DNA from: Thalassobius sp. I31.1 | Lineage (GTDB): Bacteria; Pseudomonadota; Alphaproteobacteria; Rhodobacterales; Rhodobacteraceae | Direction: 5' to 3' | Length of the DNA: 64,000 bases | Assembly: GCF_003031585.1 (NCBI RefSeq) | Contig: NZ_PWAA01000011.1 | Span: 349,501-413,500 of the forward strand | Shown: one piece after another, positions 27,241 through 35,767 of the stretch | How the letters are laid out: each line of letters begins with the position of its first letter | Position numbering within the stretch: the stretch's first letter is position 1 | The notes under the pieces: generated by a model | What the model saw: only the letters and a program-made list of their open reading frames with translations | The model's database searches: none | Told to the model about the DNA's origin: nothing | Translations under genes and position numbers: made by a program

Positions 27241-28239
27241 ATGACTGTCACTGTTGCAATTAACGGATTTGGTCGCATTGGCCGCTGCACACTTGCACAT
27301 ATTTCCGAAAGCGCGCGTGATGACGTGAAGGTCGTAAAGATCAACGCAACCGGCCCGCTGGACACAGCCGCCCACCTGATGCGCTATGACTCTGTGCACG
27401 GTCGTTTCCCAAATGACATCATTGTTGGCGACAAGACCCTGGATCTTGGCCGTGGCCCGATTGAGATGTTCTCAACCTACAACCCGGAAGAACTGGACTG
27501 GTCCGGTGTTGACGTGGTTCTGGAATGCACCGGCAACTTCAACGACGGCGAAAAGGCGAAAGTTCACCTTGAGCGCGGCGCAAAGAAAGTTCTGATCTCT
27601 GCCCCGGCAAAGAACGTTGAGAAAACCATCGTATATGGCGTCAACGACGAGCTGATGACAGCCGATGACACCATGATCTCAAACGGGTCCTGTACCACCA
27701 ACTGCCTGGCCCCGCTTGTGAAGGTTCTGAACGACACCGTTGGCGTTGAGCGCGGCATCATGACCACAATCCACAGCTACACCGGCGACCAGCCAACGCT
27801 TGACCGTCGTCACAGCGATCTGTACCGCGCCCGCGCAGCTGCCATGGCGATGATCCCGACTTCAACCGGTGCGGCCAAAGCCCTGTCCGAGGTTCTGCCA
27901 GAAATGAAAGGCCGCCTGGACGGTTCCGCCATCCGCGTTCCAACCCCGAATGTATCCGCAGTTGACCTGACATTCGAAGCAGGTCGCGATGTGACCGTTG
28001 AAGAAGTCAACGCAGCCGTGAAAGCCGCCTGTGAAGGTCCAATGGGCCGCGTGATGTCATATGACCCTGAGAAAAAGGTCTCTATCGACTTCAACCATAC
28101 GCCGCATTCTTCCATCTTCGCACCAGACCAGACCAAAGTTATCGGCGGCCGCACCGTGCGTGTTCTCGCATGGTACGACAACGAATGGGGTTTCTCTGTG
28201 CGTATGGCGGATGTAGCTGCGAAAATGGGCAGCCTGTAA
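27241..28239 (+). CDS. gap: Glyceraldehyde-3-phosphate dehydrogenase, type I (copy 1)
   Basis: This 332-residue GAPDH has the Rossmann motif INGFGRIGR, the catalytic Cys in SNGSCTTNC, the His in HSYTGDQPTLDRRH, and the C-terminal WYDNEWGFSVRM. After the second strand it reads VVKINAT, with Ala36 where NAD-dependent enzymes have Asp (copy 2 keeps INDL). Loss of this Asp, which holds the adenosine ribose hydroxyls, would relax the NAD preference and could permit NADP. A GGAAGGAAT site precedes the ATG. A terminator separates it from the small protein downstream. Confidence 0.95.
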   Translation: MTVTVAINGFGRIGRCTLAHISESARDDVKVVKINATGPLDTAAHLMRYDSVHGRFPNDIIVGDKTLDLGRGPIEMFSTYNPEELDWSGVDVVLECTGNFNDGEKAKVHLERGAKKVLISAPAKNVEKTIVYGVNDELMTADDTMISNGSCTTNCLAPLVKVLNDTVGVERGIMTTIHSYTGDQPTLDRRHSDLYRARAAAMAMIPTSTGAAKALSEVLPEMKGRLDGSAIRVPTPNVSAVDLTFEAGRDVTVEEVNAAVKAACEGPMGRVMSYDPEKKVSIDFNHTPHSSIFAPDQTKVIGGRTVRVLAWYDNEWGFSVRMADVAAKMGSL

Positions 28240-28263
28240 AAGCACCCTGCCCCCGAAATTTCA

Positions 28264-28290
28264 AAGCCCGGCCATCGCGCCGGGCTTTTT
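28264..28290 (+). terminator. Rho-independent terminator after gap copy 1
   Basis: The stem AAGCCCGGC/GCCGGGCTT with a short loop is followed by TTTC, 25 bases after the stop. Confidence 0.85.
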
Positions 28291-28368
28291 CATTGCGCTT
28301 ATGTTCTTGCATCCTGATGTACAAAGCGCGATGTTGCCCCAATTCCTCAACCTTTTTAAGGCCCTTCC

Positions 28369-28512
28369 GTGACTAATTTTTCAGCCATCGCCATTATCGC
28401 CCTGTTAATCCTTTCGATGATCGTTGACGCTGTCTTCTTTGACTCTTACGGCACGGTTTACATGTTGAAAAAAATCGTTGATCTGCGTGAATGGGTGGCT
28501 TTCTGGCGTTAA
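28369..28512 (+). CDS. Small membrane protein between the gap genes
   Basis: This 47-residue protein starts at GTG 28369 with a TAAGG site 10 bases upstream. Residues 5-18 (SAIAIIALLILSMI) form a hydrophobic helix; the rest reads VDAVFFDSYGTVYM, then LKKIVDLREWVAFW. One membrane span with a short amphipathic tail is a plausible small membrane protein. Protein-like codon use and its place between two gap genes support it. No known function. Confidence 0.6.
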   Translation: MTNFSAIAIIALLILSMIVDAVFFDSYGTVYMLKKIVDLREWVAFWR

Positions 28513-28603
28513 TTTCGCGCTGCCCGGTGACCCTCACCTGCCACACCCCTGCTTTTCCGGGAATAACACTCGCTTTCTGATTGACCTTCTCGCAAAAATG
28601 AAC

Positions 28604-28619
28604 ATGTTAGCGTTAACAT
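28604..28619. promoter_or_regulatory. TGTTA-type palindrome upstream of gap 2
   Basis: ATGTTAGCGTTAACAT is a near-perfect 16-base palindrome (one mismatch between the arms), 36 bases before the ATG of the second gap gene. It matches the element upstream of copy 1 and probably binds the same LacI-type repressor or activator. Confidence 0.6.
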
Positions 28620-28655
28620 ATCTCATGACGGAGGGGCCACACCGGCCGAAGGACT

Positions 28656-29660
28656 ATGGCAGTAAAAGTTGCAATCAATGGATTTGGCCGCATCGGCCGC
28701 CTGGTTCTGCGGGCGATTATTGAATCCGGCCGGACGGATCTGGAAATCGTCGCCATCAATGATCTTGGCGATGTCGAGATGAACGCCCTGCTTCTGCAGC
28801 ACGATTCCGTTCACGGACGCTTCCCCAACGACGTGGTGGTCAACGGCGATACCATTGACGCAGGCCGCGGCCCGATCCGCGTCACCGCGATGCGCAACCC
28901 GGATGATCTGCCCTGGCAGGATGTGGATGTTGTGATGGAATGCACCGGCATCTTTAAATCGCACGAACAGGCCTCTGTTCACCTTGGGAACGGGTCTTCC
29001 AAAGTGCTGATCTCTGCCCCTTCCGGCGATGCAGACCGCATGGTGGTTTATGGCGTCAACCATGACACGCTTCTGGCCGCTGACAAGATCGTATCCAACG
29101 CATCCTGCACCACCAACTGCCTGTCCCCGGTGGCGAAGGTCATCAATGACACTGTCGGCATTAACAAAGCCTTCATGACAACCGTGCACAGCTATACCGG
29201 CGATCAGCCGACACTGGACCGTCTGCACAAAAAAGACCCGCGCCGTGCCCGTGCTGCGGCCCTGTCCATGATCCCGACGTCCACCGGGGCTGCTGTGGCC
29301 GCAACCAAAATCCTGCCGGAACTGGCAGGCAAAATGGATGGCGTGGCGATCCGTGTGCCGACGCCAAATGTGTCCTGTGTGGATCTGACCGTAGATTGCG
29401 CCCGTGACACAACGGTTGAAGAAATCAATGCTGCCATTCAGGCCGCCGCAAGTGGCCCGATGAAAGGCATCCTTGATGCAACCGACAAACCCCTGGTGTC
29501 CACAGATTTCAACCATGACCCCCATTCATCCATTTTCCAATTGGACGAAACCAAAGTCATCGGCGGCAACATGCTGCGCATTCTGGCCTGGTATGACAAT
29601 GAATGGGGCTTCTCAAACCGTATGTGTGACACAGCGGCTTTGATGGGAAATCTGAAGTAA
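28656..29660 (+). CDS. gap: Glyceraldehyde-3-phosphate dehydrogenase, type I (copy 2)
   Basis: This 334-residue GAPDH has INGFGRIGRLVLRA, Asp36 in IVAINDLGD (NAD-type site), the catalytic Cys in SNASCTTNC, HSYTGDQPTLDRLH and WYDNEWGFSNRM. It is a paralogue of copy 1, which lies 0.4 kb upstream in the same orientation. The two share most of the sequence but differ in the cofactor loop and in the segment after the active site. Division of labour between glycolytic and gluconeogenic or Calvin-cycle flux is a reasonable inference. Confidence 0.95.
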   Translation: MAVKVAINGFGRIGRLVLRAIIESGRTDLEIVAINDLGDVEMNALLLQHDSVHGRFPNDVVVNGDTIDAGRGPIRVTAMRNPDDLPWQDVDVVMECTGIFKSHEQASVHLGNGSSKVLISAPSGDADRMVVYGVNHDTLLAADKIVSNASCTTNCLSPVAKVINDTVGINKAFMTTVHSYTGDQPTLDRLHKKDPRRARAAALSMIPTSTGAAVAATKILPELAGKMDGVAIRVPTPNVSCVDLTVDCARDTTVEEINAAIQAAASGPMKGILDATDKPLVSTDFNHDPHSSIFQLDETKVIGGNMLRILAWYDNEWGFSNRMCDTAALMGNLK

Positions 29661-29678
29661 ACCCTTTGGGGGCTGACC

Positions 29679-30540
29679 TTAATGCAGGGTCAGCCCATCC
29701 TGCACCAGACGTTTGACCATCTTCCCTGTATCAACAAATCGCCTGGCAGGTTCGGGTATCTGTTGTTCCAGCCCTGGGAACAGAGCATAAATTTCTTCCA
29801 GAGCCTCAACAGACATGGCCTGTTTTGCCTGCGCCCCCTGCACCACCATCCGGTGCTGGCGGGATACAAGGAGATCACGCGTCGGCAAAGGCGACGCCCC
29901 CCAGCGCACCGGCTGAAATCCGGACGGGCGCAAGTTTTGGCTGTTGTCGCAACCAGGTTTTCGTAACCTTCTGCGCCCCAACCCATCGCAGAACCTGCCA
30001 GCCACTGTCCCGGGTTAAAACACAATCCCCTACCTGCAGATCTTCAACAGGACGCAGGCCAGGTTTCGTTTCCACAAGTGTGCCGCCGGCAAGGCAGACG
30101 ATCTTAAGTTCATAGCTTTCCTGGCTGAGCACCCGGAATGCGTCATTTCCGGAATCAAAAAACTTCGGATCAATGAAGACCGGGTTTTTCACATTCAGAT
30201 CCAAAGTTGCCGGGTATACAGGGATAATCATGCTATCCCCGCCATGCAGGTTAAAGATATTGATTACTGTATATTGTGCAGTTTCACCGGTTGCGGAATC
30301 TCTGAATTCGATCACCCGAACCCCACGCCCGCGAATATCAGTATCCAGAACACCATTGATCCGTAATTGATCATTCCGGTCAGTCTTACCAAATCCGATC
30401 TGTGTGCCTCGGTCCGTATCTGTCAGAAATACTGTTTCCGGCCCGCTTTTGACAGTTTCCCGATCACCGCGATCAATCACGATATTTCCATTCAGGCGGT
30501 ATGCATTTCTGATTTCAAGGTCTGTGACAGAGATCACCAT
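29679..30540 (-). pseudogene. Hint-domain protein gene, frameshifted and internally deleted
   Basis: The upstream frame (30540 to 29875) encodes about 150 residues of beta-rich sequence and then the Hint start VCLAGGTLVETKPGLRPVEDL and VGDCVLTRDSGWQVLRWVG. It ends abruptly after SAGALGGVAFADA. A C6 run on the plus strand at 29897-29902 is one base too long; removing it restores SAGALGASPLPTRDLLVS and RQHRMVV in the next frame, which runs to 29679. Compared with the Hint protein at 56.3-57.6 kb, about 50-60 residues carrying the LLDRHDIIFAEG block are missing. Both lesions point to a dead gene, unless the C-run is phase variable or a sequencing error. Confidence 0.75.
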
Positions 30541-30965
30541 CTTCGTGAAACCCTTTGCGCTTCAATTAACCTTTCGGCAATAAAGATCGAAAGGGGATTT
30601 CAACTAATTAGTCACACAACCTTAAATGTCAATTAATCAGAATATCGAAAAACCAGAATGCAGATCAAATATACGTAAAACGGACCATCACCCTGAATAA
30701 AAACACACTTTAAGAGGTGGAATTATAAAAATACAAATTAAAGAAAACCCTGTTCACTAAAATGCACAGACCTCTGCGAGTGAGGTTAATAAATAAAAAT
30801 GGCGGAAATTCATGTGGGTTTAAGACAACGTCGCAGGAAAAAACCGGCTCTGACGCCCTGAAAAGACGTCATCCGATCCCCTGACACGGCGCTGGTGCCA
30901 GACAGATTATATTGAAACACGCATAAGGCTTAGCCCGTCTTTCACGGTGTTAAACACTTACTGTC
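30541..30965. other. AT-rich intergenic stretch
   Basis: These 425 bases are notably AT-rich, with no credible reading frame and no strong hairpin. They probably hold the promoter of the former Hint gene; otherwise I see nothing in them. Confidence 0.4.
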
Positions 30966-31463
30966 TCAGCTGCGGCCAAGCTTTTCATAAAGCGCCGATT
31001 TTACCGCTGGCGGCACGAATTTGGTAATGTCACCGTTCAGGCGCGCAATTTCTTTCACAAGCTTCGACGCAATCGCCTGGTGCTTTGCATCCGCCATCAG
31101 AAAGACGGTTTCGACCGATGAATCAAGTGAACGGTTCATACCAACCATCTGATATTCATACTCAAAATCCGCCACAGCCCGCAGGCCACGCACGATGATC
31201 TGTGCACCTACATCATTGGCGCAATCAATCAGCAGATTTTCAAAAGGATGCGCAATAATTTCCGTACCGGTTTCCTCAGACAGCACCTTACATTCTGCCT
31301 CAATCATTGCGACACGTTCTTCCAGAGAAAACATCGGCCCTTTGTCGCGATTAATCGCAACACCAATAACAAGCCGGTCCACAAGCTGGGCACCACGGCG
31401 AATAATATCGAGATGCCCGTAGGTTACGGGATCAAATGTACCCGGGTAAAGACCAATGCGCAT
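30966..31463 (-). CDS. coaD: Phosphopantetheine adenylyltransferase
   Basis: CoaD (165 aa) transfers AMP to 4'-phosphopantetheine in coenzyme A synthesis. The nucleotidyltransferase motif is GLYPGTFDPVTYGHLDII. Other conserved parts are RGLRAVADFEYEYQMVGMNR and the C-terminal block SKLVKEIARLNGDITKFVPP. The ATG at 31463 is the family start; an upstream in-frame ATG at 31487 would add a non-conserved octapeptide. Length is typical. Confidence 0.96.
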   Translation of the reverse strand: MRIGLYPGTFDPVTYGHLDIIRRGAQLVDRLVIGVAINRDKGPMFSLEERVAMIEAECKVLSEETGTEIIAHPFENLLIDCANDVGAQIIVRGLRAVADFEYEYQMVGMNRSLDSSVETVFLMADAKHQAIASKLVKEIARLNGDITKFVPPAVKSALYEKLGRS

Positions 31464-31519
31464 GGCGGGTTTCCCTTCGCTTTTCATAACAAGGCGCGCC
31501 CCGGACAGCCCGGAACCCC

Positions 31520-32353
31520 ATGATAACCTGTTGTCATTTCAATCCTGCAACCAAATCCAGCTGGCTGCGTTTTATAAAGCATGCACGCCAGGCCCGCAGT
31601 TGCAAGCCTCCATCGCTGCAATGCGGCATTTTTCCGCTACGGAATATTGCAACAACCAGGCCGATTACTTCCCCACCCCGATCTGCAAGCTTCGCCACGT
31701 ATTATTTAGAAGAACCGGTCACGTTATCAGATCAGTATGGCAAAATCGACATTCACAGCCTCAACCCCCTGTTCGTGACCATTGATGATTTTTGCGATGC
31801 AGATGAAATCCTGAAGATCCAGAACTTTACACGCACACAGGAATTCATGCCATTCCAGGTTACAACTGCAGAAGGGATGACAACTGATCGCAACATCCGG
31901 TCTGCAACCGGGGCTGAGCCCACCGAAGAAACGGCACGCATTTTCGGTCCAGTCCGTGAACGCGCTGCGGAACTGGTGAATTTTACGATTAACGCAAGTG
32001 AACCAACCGCCCTGCTAAAGTATGAAGTGGGTGAAGAATATAAAAACCACTTTGATACCGCGGCAGATCCTGAATCAGCCACCTTTGGCCGCTGCTTTAC
32101 GGCCGTCCTCTATATAAATGATGACTTTGAAGGCGGCGAAACCAGGTTTCCCCGCCTGGACCTGGGCATAAAACCCAAAGCCGGGCGCCTTGCGCTCTGG
32201 AGCAATAAACGCCCAAACGATACCGATCCCCATCCGCTAAGTTTGCATGCGGGTCTGCCTGTCACTGCAGGCACCAAATGGATTGCAACCTTCTGGATCC
32301 ATCGTGGCGTGGTTGGACAAAACGCAGCTCCGGCTGCGGTCAGTGCCCCATAA
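31520..32353 (+). CDS. 2-oxoglutarate/Fe(II) oxygenase, prolyl 4-hydroxylase type (N-terminus doubtful)
   Basis: The C-terminal about 190 residues form a P4H-type dioxygenase. The metal ligands are His and Asp in YKNHFDTAA and the distal His in LSLHAGLPV, with the 2-oxoglutarate Lys in GTKWIATFW; FEGGETRFPRLDLGIKPKAG is the usual core. The first about 70 codons from ATG 31520 are Arg/Cys/Pro-rich and do not look like protein, and no ATG, GTG or TTG lies in frame between them and the conserved part (only a GTG at about 31776, inside the first strand). Either a rare start codon near 31700 is used or the 5' end is damaged. Substrate unknown. Confidence 0.75.
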   Translation: MITCCHFNPATKSSWLRFIKHARQARSCKPPSLQCGIFPLRNIATTRPITSPPRSASFATYYLEEPVTLSDQYGKIDIHSLNPLFVTIDDFCDADEILKIQNFTRTQEFMPFQVTTAEGMTTDRNIRSATGAEPTEETARIFGPVRERAAELVNFTINASEPTALLKYEVGEEYKNHFDTAADPESATFGRCFTAVLYINDDFEGGETRFPRLDLGIKPKAGRLALWSNKRPNDTDPHPLSLHAGLPVTAGTKWIATFWIHRGVVGQNAAPAAVSAP

Positions 32354-32774
32354 TCATGCCCTGAAGCGCTTCTTTCTCCATAGAAATCTCTGAAAGCTGC
32401 GCCTTCACCACATCACCCAGGGAAATCAGGCCCACAAGCACGCCTTTGTCCACCACAGGCATATGGCGGAAGCGGCCTTCGGTCATTTGCGACAGAACCT
32501 TATCTGTGCTGTCTTCCGGGGCGCAGGTGACAAGTTTCTTTGTCATCAGATCATTCACAGTTTCCGACATGCAACCAGGCCCGCGCTTGCCCAACTCGCG
32601 CACAATATCACGTTCAGACAGAATGCCATCTGCCTTGTTCCCATCCACTGAGATCACAACGGTCCCGATGCGTTTTTCTGACAGCATTGCCGCCGCATCA
32701 GAGACACTTGCCCCTGGCTTCAGCGTCACAACCCCATCAGAAGATTTACCTTTCAGGATCTGTTGTACGAGCAT
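32340..32774 (-). CDS. CBS domain-containing protein
   Basis: This 144-residue protein is a tandem CBS pair: VSDAAAMLSEKRIGTVVISVDGNKADGILSERDIV, then VTCAPEDSTDKVLSQMTEGRFRHMPVVDKGVLVGLISLGDVV. Such stand-alone pairs bind adenosyl ligands and regulate partners. AGGAGGT lies 8 bases upstream of the ATG at 32774, which settles the start. It converges on the oxygenase gene with a 14-base overlap of the 3' ends. Confidence 0.92.
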   Translation of the reverse strand: MLVQQILKGKSSDGVVTLKPGASVSDAAAMLSEKRIGTVVISVDGNKADGILSERDIVRELGKRGPGCMSETVNDLMTKKLVTCAPEDSTDKVLSQMTEGRFRHMPVVDKGVLVGLISLGDVVKAQLSEISMEKEALQGMIMGH

Positions 32775-32834
32775 ATTGGGGGACCTCCTCAGGAATAAAT
32801 ACACGTCCAGCGTGGCCGTTTGCCCTGCCCTCTG

Positions 32835-33740
32835 TCAAGCCTGCGGTTCGCAGAGACCTTCGAGACGGGCCACCTCCCTGCGGATTTCACGCGCAAGCGC
32901 GGCGGAAAAACGGTTCAGCCGTTCCACCCGGCGCTCATCCGCATGGCGCACCAGATAAAAGCTGCGCGTCAGGGAAAGCTGATCGGTTAAAACACGTCGG
33001 ATTGGTACGTCAGAGGCCGGAATGGCGAAATCATGTACCACCGCAACGCCCGCCCCCTGACGCATGAAATTGAACTGCACAGAGAAAGAATTCGACGACA
33101 GATGCACTTTTTCCGCCTGCATATCGGCCAGATAATCCAGTTCTTTGTCAAAGATCATATCCGGGATGTAGCCGATCAACCGATGATCTTTCAGATCAGA
33201 AAGCTGCGTGATTTCATCGTGCTGCACCAGATAGGTTTCTGTTGCGGCCAGATGCAAGTGATAATCCGACAATTTCTGCACAAGCAGACGCCCGGTATCC
33301 GGCGGTGAAACGGTCACTGCCATGTCGGCTTCACGCTTGGACAGGTTAAACACCCGCGGCAGCGCCACAATTTCGACTTCAAGCCCGGGGTTTTCATCGC
33401 AGATCTTTGCACAGACCTGCGGCAACAGATAGTTCGCTGATCCGTCCGGCGCGCCCAGCCGGATGGTGCCCGTCAACAACCCCGCCTGCCCGCGCAATTC
33501 CTCTTCGCCCAGATGCAACGCCTGTTCTGCCCGCGTGGCGTGCGCCAACAGACGTTCGCCCTCATCCGTCAACGCATAGCCCTGTGGGGATTTCAGAAAC
33601 AAAGGCGCGCCCAGGGCTTCTTCCAGCCGCGAAATCCGACGGGCCACTGTCGCCGGGTCCATCTTCAACCCTTTGCCCGCCCGCGAAATGCTTTCTTCCC
33701 GCGCCACCGCCAGAAACACCCGTGTGTCATCCCAGTTCAT
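32835..33740 (-). CDS. LysR-family transcriptional regulator, divergent from mmsA
   Basis: This 301-residue protein has the winged helix MNWDDTRVFLAVAREESISRAG, then MDPATVARRISRLEEALG, followed by an effector domain. It belongs to the AllS/DsdC-unlike branch in which the family Ser-Ala-Val-Ser is replaced by PATVARRI. The ATG at 33740 is preferred over 33764. The 110-base gap to the divergent mmsA makes it the probable local regulator of valine degradation; this is inference from position. Confidence 0.9.
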   Translation of the reverse strand: MNWDDTRVFLAVAREESISRAGKGLKMDPATVARRISRLEEALGAPLFLKSPQGYALTDEGERLLAHATRAEQALHLGEEELRGQAGLLTGTIRLGAPDGSANYLLPQVCAKICDENPGLEVEIVALPRVFNLSKREADMAVTVSPPDTGRLLVQKLSDYHLHLAATETYLVQHDEITQLSDLKDHRLIGYIPDMIFDKELDYLADMQAEKVHLSSNSFSVQFNFMRQGAGVAVVHDFAIPASDVPIRRVLTDQLSLTRSFYLVRHADERRVERLNRFSAALAREIRREVARLEGLCEPQA

Positions 33741-33850
33741 GCCGTCACCCTTGCATTTTTGCAAAACCCCTTTGTGAAATTACGGCTTTTACGGGCAAAA
33801 TTGCAAGCGTAACCTGTCGCCAACGTGAAAACCTTTAAGGGAGAGTTTTG

Positions 33851-35350
33851 ATGCAAAACATCGGACATTTCATCAACGGCGCTGAAGTTGCGGGCACCAC
33901 CGGCCGCACCAGCGACGTGTTCAACCCGGCCACCGGCGAAGTTCAGGCGAAACTGGCTGTGGCATCCGCTGCAGAAGTAAACGGCGTTGTCGCCAAAGCG
34001 GCTGAGGCACAGGTTGCATGGGGCAACACCAACCCACAGAAACGCGCCCGCGTTATGATGGCAATGGTTGGCCTGATGAACCGCGACATGGACAAACTGG
34101 CAGAAGCCCTGTCCCGTGAGCACGGCAAAACCATTCCAGACGCAAAAGGCGATCTGCAGCGTGGCCTGGAAGTGATCGAATACTGCATCGGCGCACCTGA
34201 AATGCTGAAAGGTGATTACACTGACGGCGCAGGCCCAGGCATCGACATGTATTCCATGCGTCAGCCTCTGGGTGTTGTGGCATCTATCATGCCGTTCAAC
34301 TTCCCGGCCATGATGCCGCTGTGGCACGTTGGCCCGGCGCTGGCCTGTGGTAACGCCGTGGTTCTGAAACCATCCGAGCGCGACCCATCTGTCCCAATGA
34401 TGCTGGCTGAACTCTTTGTCGAAGCTGGTCTGCCTGCGGGTTGTTTCCAGGTTGTTAACGGCGACAAAGAAGCTGTTGACGCGCTGCTGGACAACGAAAC
34501 CATCATGGGCGTGTCCTTTGTGGGATCCACCCCAATCGCGCAATACATCTATTCCCGCGCAACTGCGAACGGCAAACGCGCACAGTGTTTCGGTGGTGCG
34601 AAAAACCACATGATCATCATGCCTGATGCGGACATCGAACAGGCCGCTGACGCGCTGATCGGTGCTGGTTTTGGCGCGGCTGGCGAACGCTGCATGGCGA
34701 TCTCTGTTGCCGTTCCTGTGGGTGAAGAAACAGCAAACAAGCTGATCGACGCTCTGGTGCCACGTGTGGAAAAACTGCGCGTTGCCCCATACACTGACGG
34801 CAACGATGTGGATTACGGCCCTGTTGTCACCGCGGAAGCAAAACAGCGTATCCTCGGCCTGATCGAAACCGGTGTAGAGCAAGGCGCGAAACTGGTTGTT
34901 GATAACCGTGATTTCAAACTGCAAGGTTATGAAAACGGCTTCTTCGTTGGCCCACACCTGTTTGATAACGTCACCACCGATATGGACATCTACACCCAGG
35001 AAATCTTTGGCCCTGTGCTGTCTGTTGTTCGTGCGAAAACATATGAAGAAGCCATCGGTTACGCCATGGATCACGAATATGGCAACGGCACCGCGATCTA
35101 TACCCGCGATGGCGACACTGCCCGTGATTTCGCGCACCGCATCAACATCGGCATGGTCGGCATCAACGTGCCAATCCCTGTGCCGCTGGCGTACCACACC
35201 TTTGGCGGCTGGAAGAAATCCATGTTTGGTGATCTGAACCAGCACGGCCCGGACAGCTTCAAGTTCTACACACGCACAAAAACTGTGACCTCCCGCTGGC
35301 CATCAGGCATCAAAGAAGGCGGCGAGTTCAACTTCAAAGCGATGGACTAA
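33851..35350 (+). CDS. mmsA: Methylmalonate-semialdehyde dehydrogenase (CoA-acylating)
   Basis: MmsA (499 aa) oxidises methylmalonate semialdehyde to propionyl-CoA with NAD+ and CoA, the last dedicated step of valine degradation, and also acts on malonate semialdehyde. Visible motifs are MPFNFPAMMPLWHVGPALACGN, SFVGSTPIAQYIY, NHMIIMPDAD, the catalytic Cys C281 in GAAGERCMA, and EIFGPVLSVVRA. AAGGGAGAG precedes the ATG at 33851. Upstream is the divergent LysR gene; downstream is a strong terminator. Confidence 0.96.
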   Translation: MQNIGHFINGAEVAGTTGRTSDVFNPATGEVQAKLAVASAAEVNGVVAKAAEAQVAWGNTNPQKRARVMMAMVGLMNRDMDKLAEALSREHGKTIPDAKGDLQRGLEVIEYCIGAPEMLKGDYTDGAGPGIDMYSMRQPLGVVASIMPFNFPAMMPLWHVGPALACGNAVVLKPSERDPSVPMMLAELFVEAGLPAGCFQVVNGDKEAVDALLDNETIMGVSFVGSTPIAQYIYSRATANGKRAQCFGGAKNHMIIMPDADIEQAADALIGAGFGAAGERCMAISVAVPVGEETANKLIDALVPRVEKLRVAPYTDGNDVDYGPVVTAEAKQRILGLIETGVEQGAKLVVDNRDFKLQGYENGFFVGPHLFDNVTTDMDIYTQEIFGPVLSVVRAKTYEEAIGYAMDHEYGNGTAIYTRDGDTARDFAHRINIGMVGINVPIPVPLAYHTFGGWKKSMFGDLNQHGPDSFKFYTRTKTVTSRWPSGIKEGGEFNFKAMD

Positions 35351-35373
35351 GCCTTTCTTTGAAAACACTAATC

Positions 35374-35403
35374 GGGCGGTGCAGAAATGCGCCGCCCTTT
35401 TTT
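35374..35403 (+). terminator. Rho-independent terminator after mmsA
   Basis: The 9-bp stem GGGCGGTGC/GCGCCGCCC with a 6-base loop is followed by six T residues. Confidence 0.9.
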
Positions 35404-35767
35404 CATGCGTACGCAACTGTTGTGATTTCTCAATCTTTCATCTGCATAGTCCTGCGTGATCGATCACACCCGGCCCGACACGCCGGGAACCATAAACGGA
35501 ACGAGGCCCGATAAAATACCGGGCGAAACAAGCTTCCTCACCGGGGTTTTCCATCCCGGTCTCATCCTCCGTATGGGCGGCGCCGCCATTTTACTAACGG
35601 CACGAATTCCATACCAGACAAGCAGCAGGCATCCGGGCAAGGCACAGGCTTTGCGCCGGTAAAAGCGCTGCCCGCATCTGCGTTTTCCACCTCAATCATG
35701 TCGCCTCTTCTTCTTGCACTTCTCTTTTCTGCATGCTGAACTCTTCCAAACGAGTGAGGGTATTTTT
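35404..35767. other. Intergenic stretch before the carboxylate-amine ligase
   Basis: No supported gene. A 13-codon frame at 35698-35739 (MSPLLLALLFSAC) could be a leader, but it lacks a ribosome site. Several GC-rich short repeats around CCCGG occur at 35470-35570 without a clear terminator. Confidence 0.35.

Noticed and set aside
33737..35245. 502-codon minus-strand frame opposite mmsA
   Set aside because: Perfect overlap with mmsA; composition typical of an antisense shadow and no ribosome site.
35456..35662. 68-codon frame before the carboxylate-amine ligase
   Set aside because: No ribosome site, no protein-like pattern, GC-repeat derived.
35698..35739. 13-codon possible leader peptide MSPLLLALLFSAC
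   Set aside because: No ribosome site and no attenuator structure; chance frame more likely.
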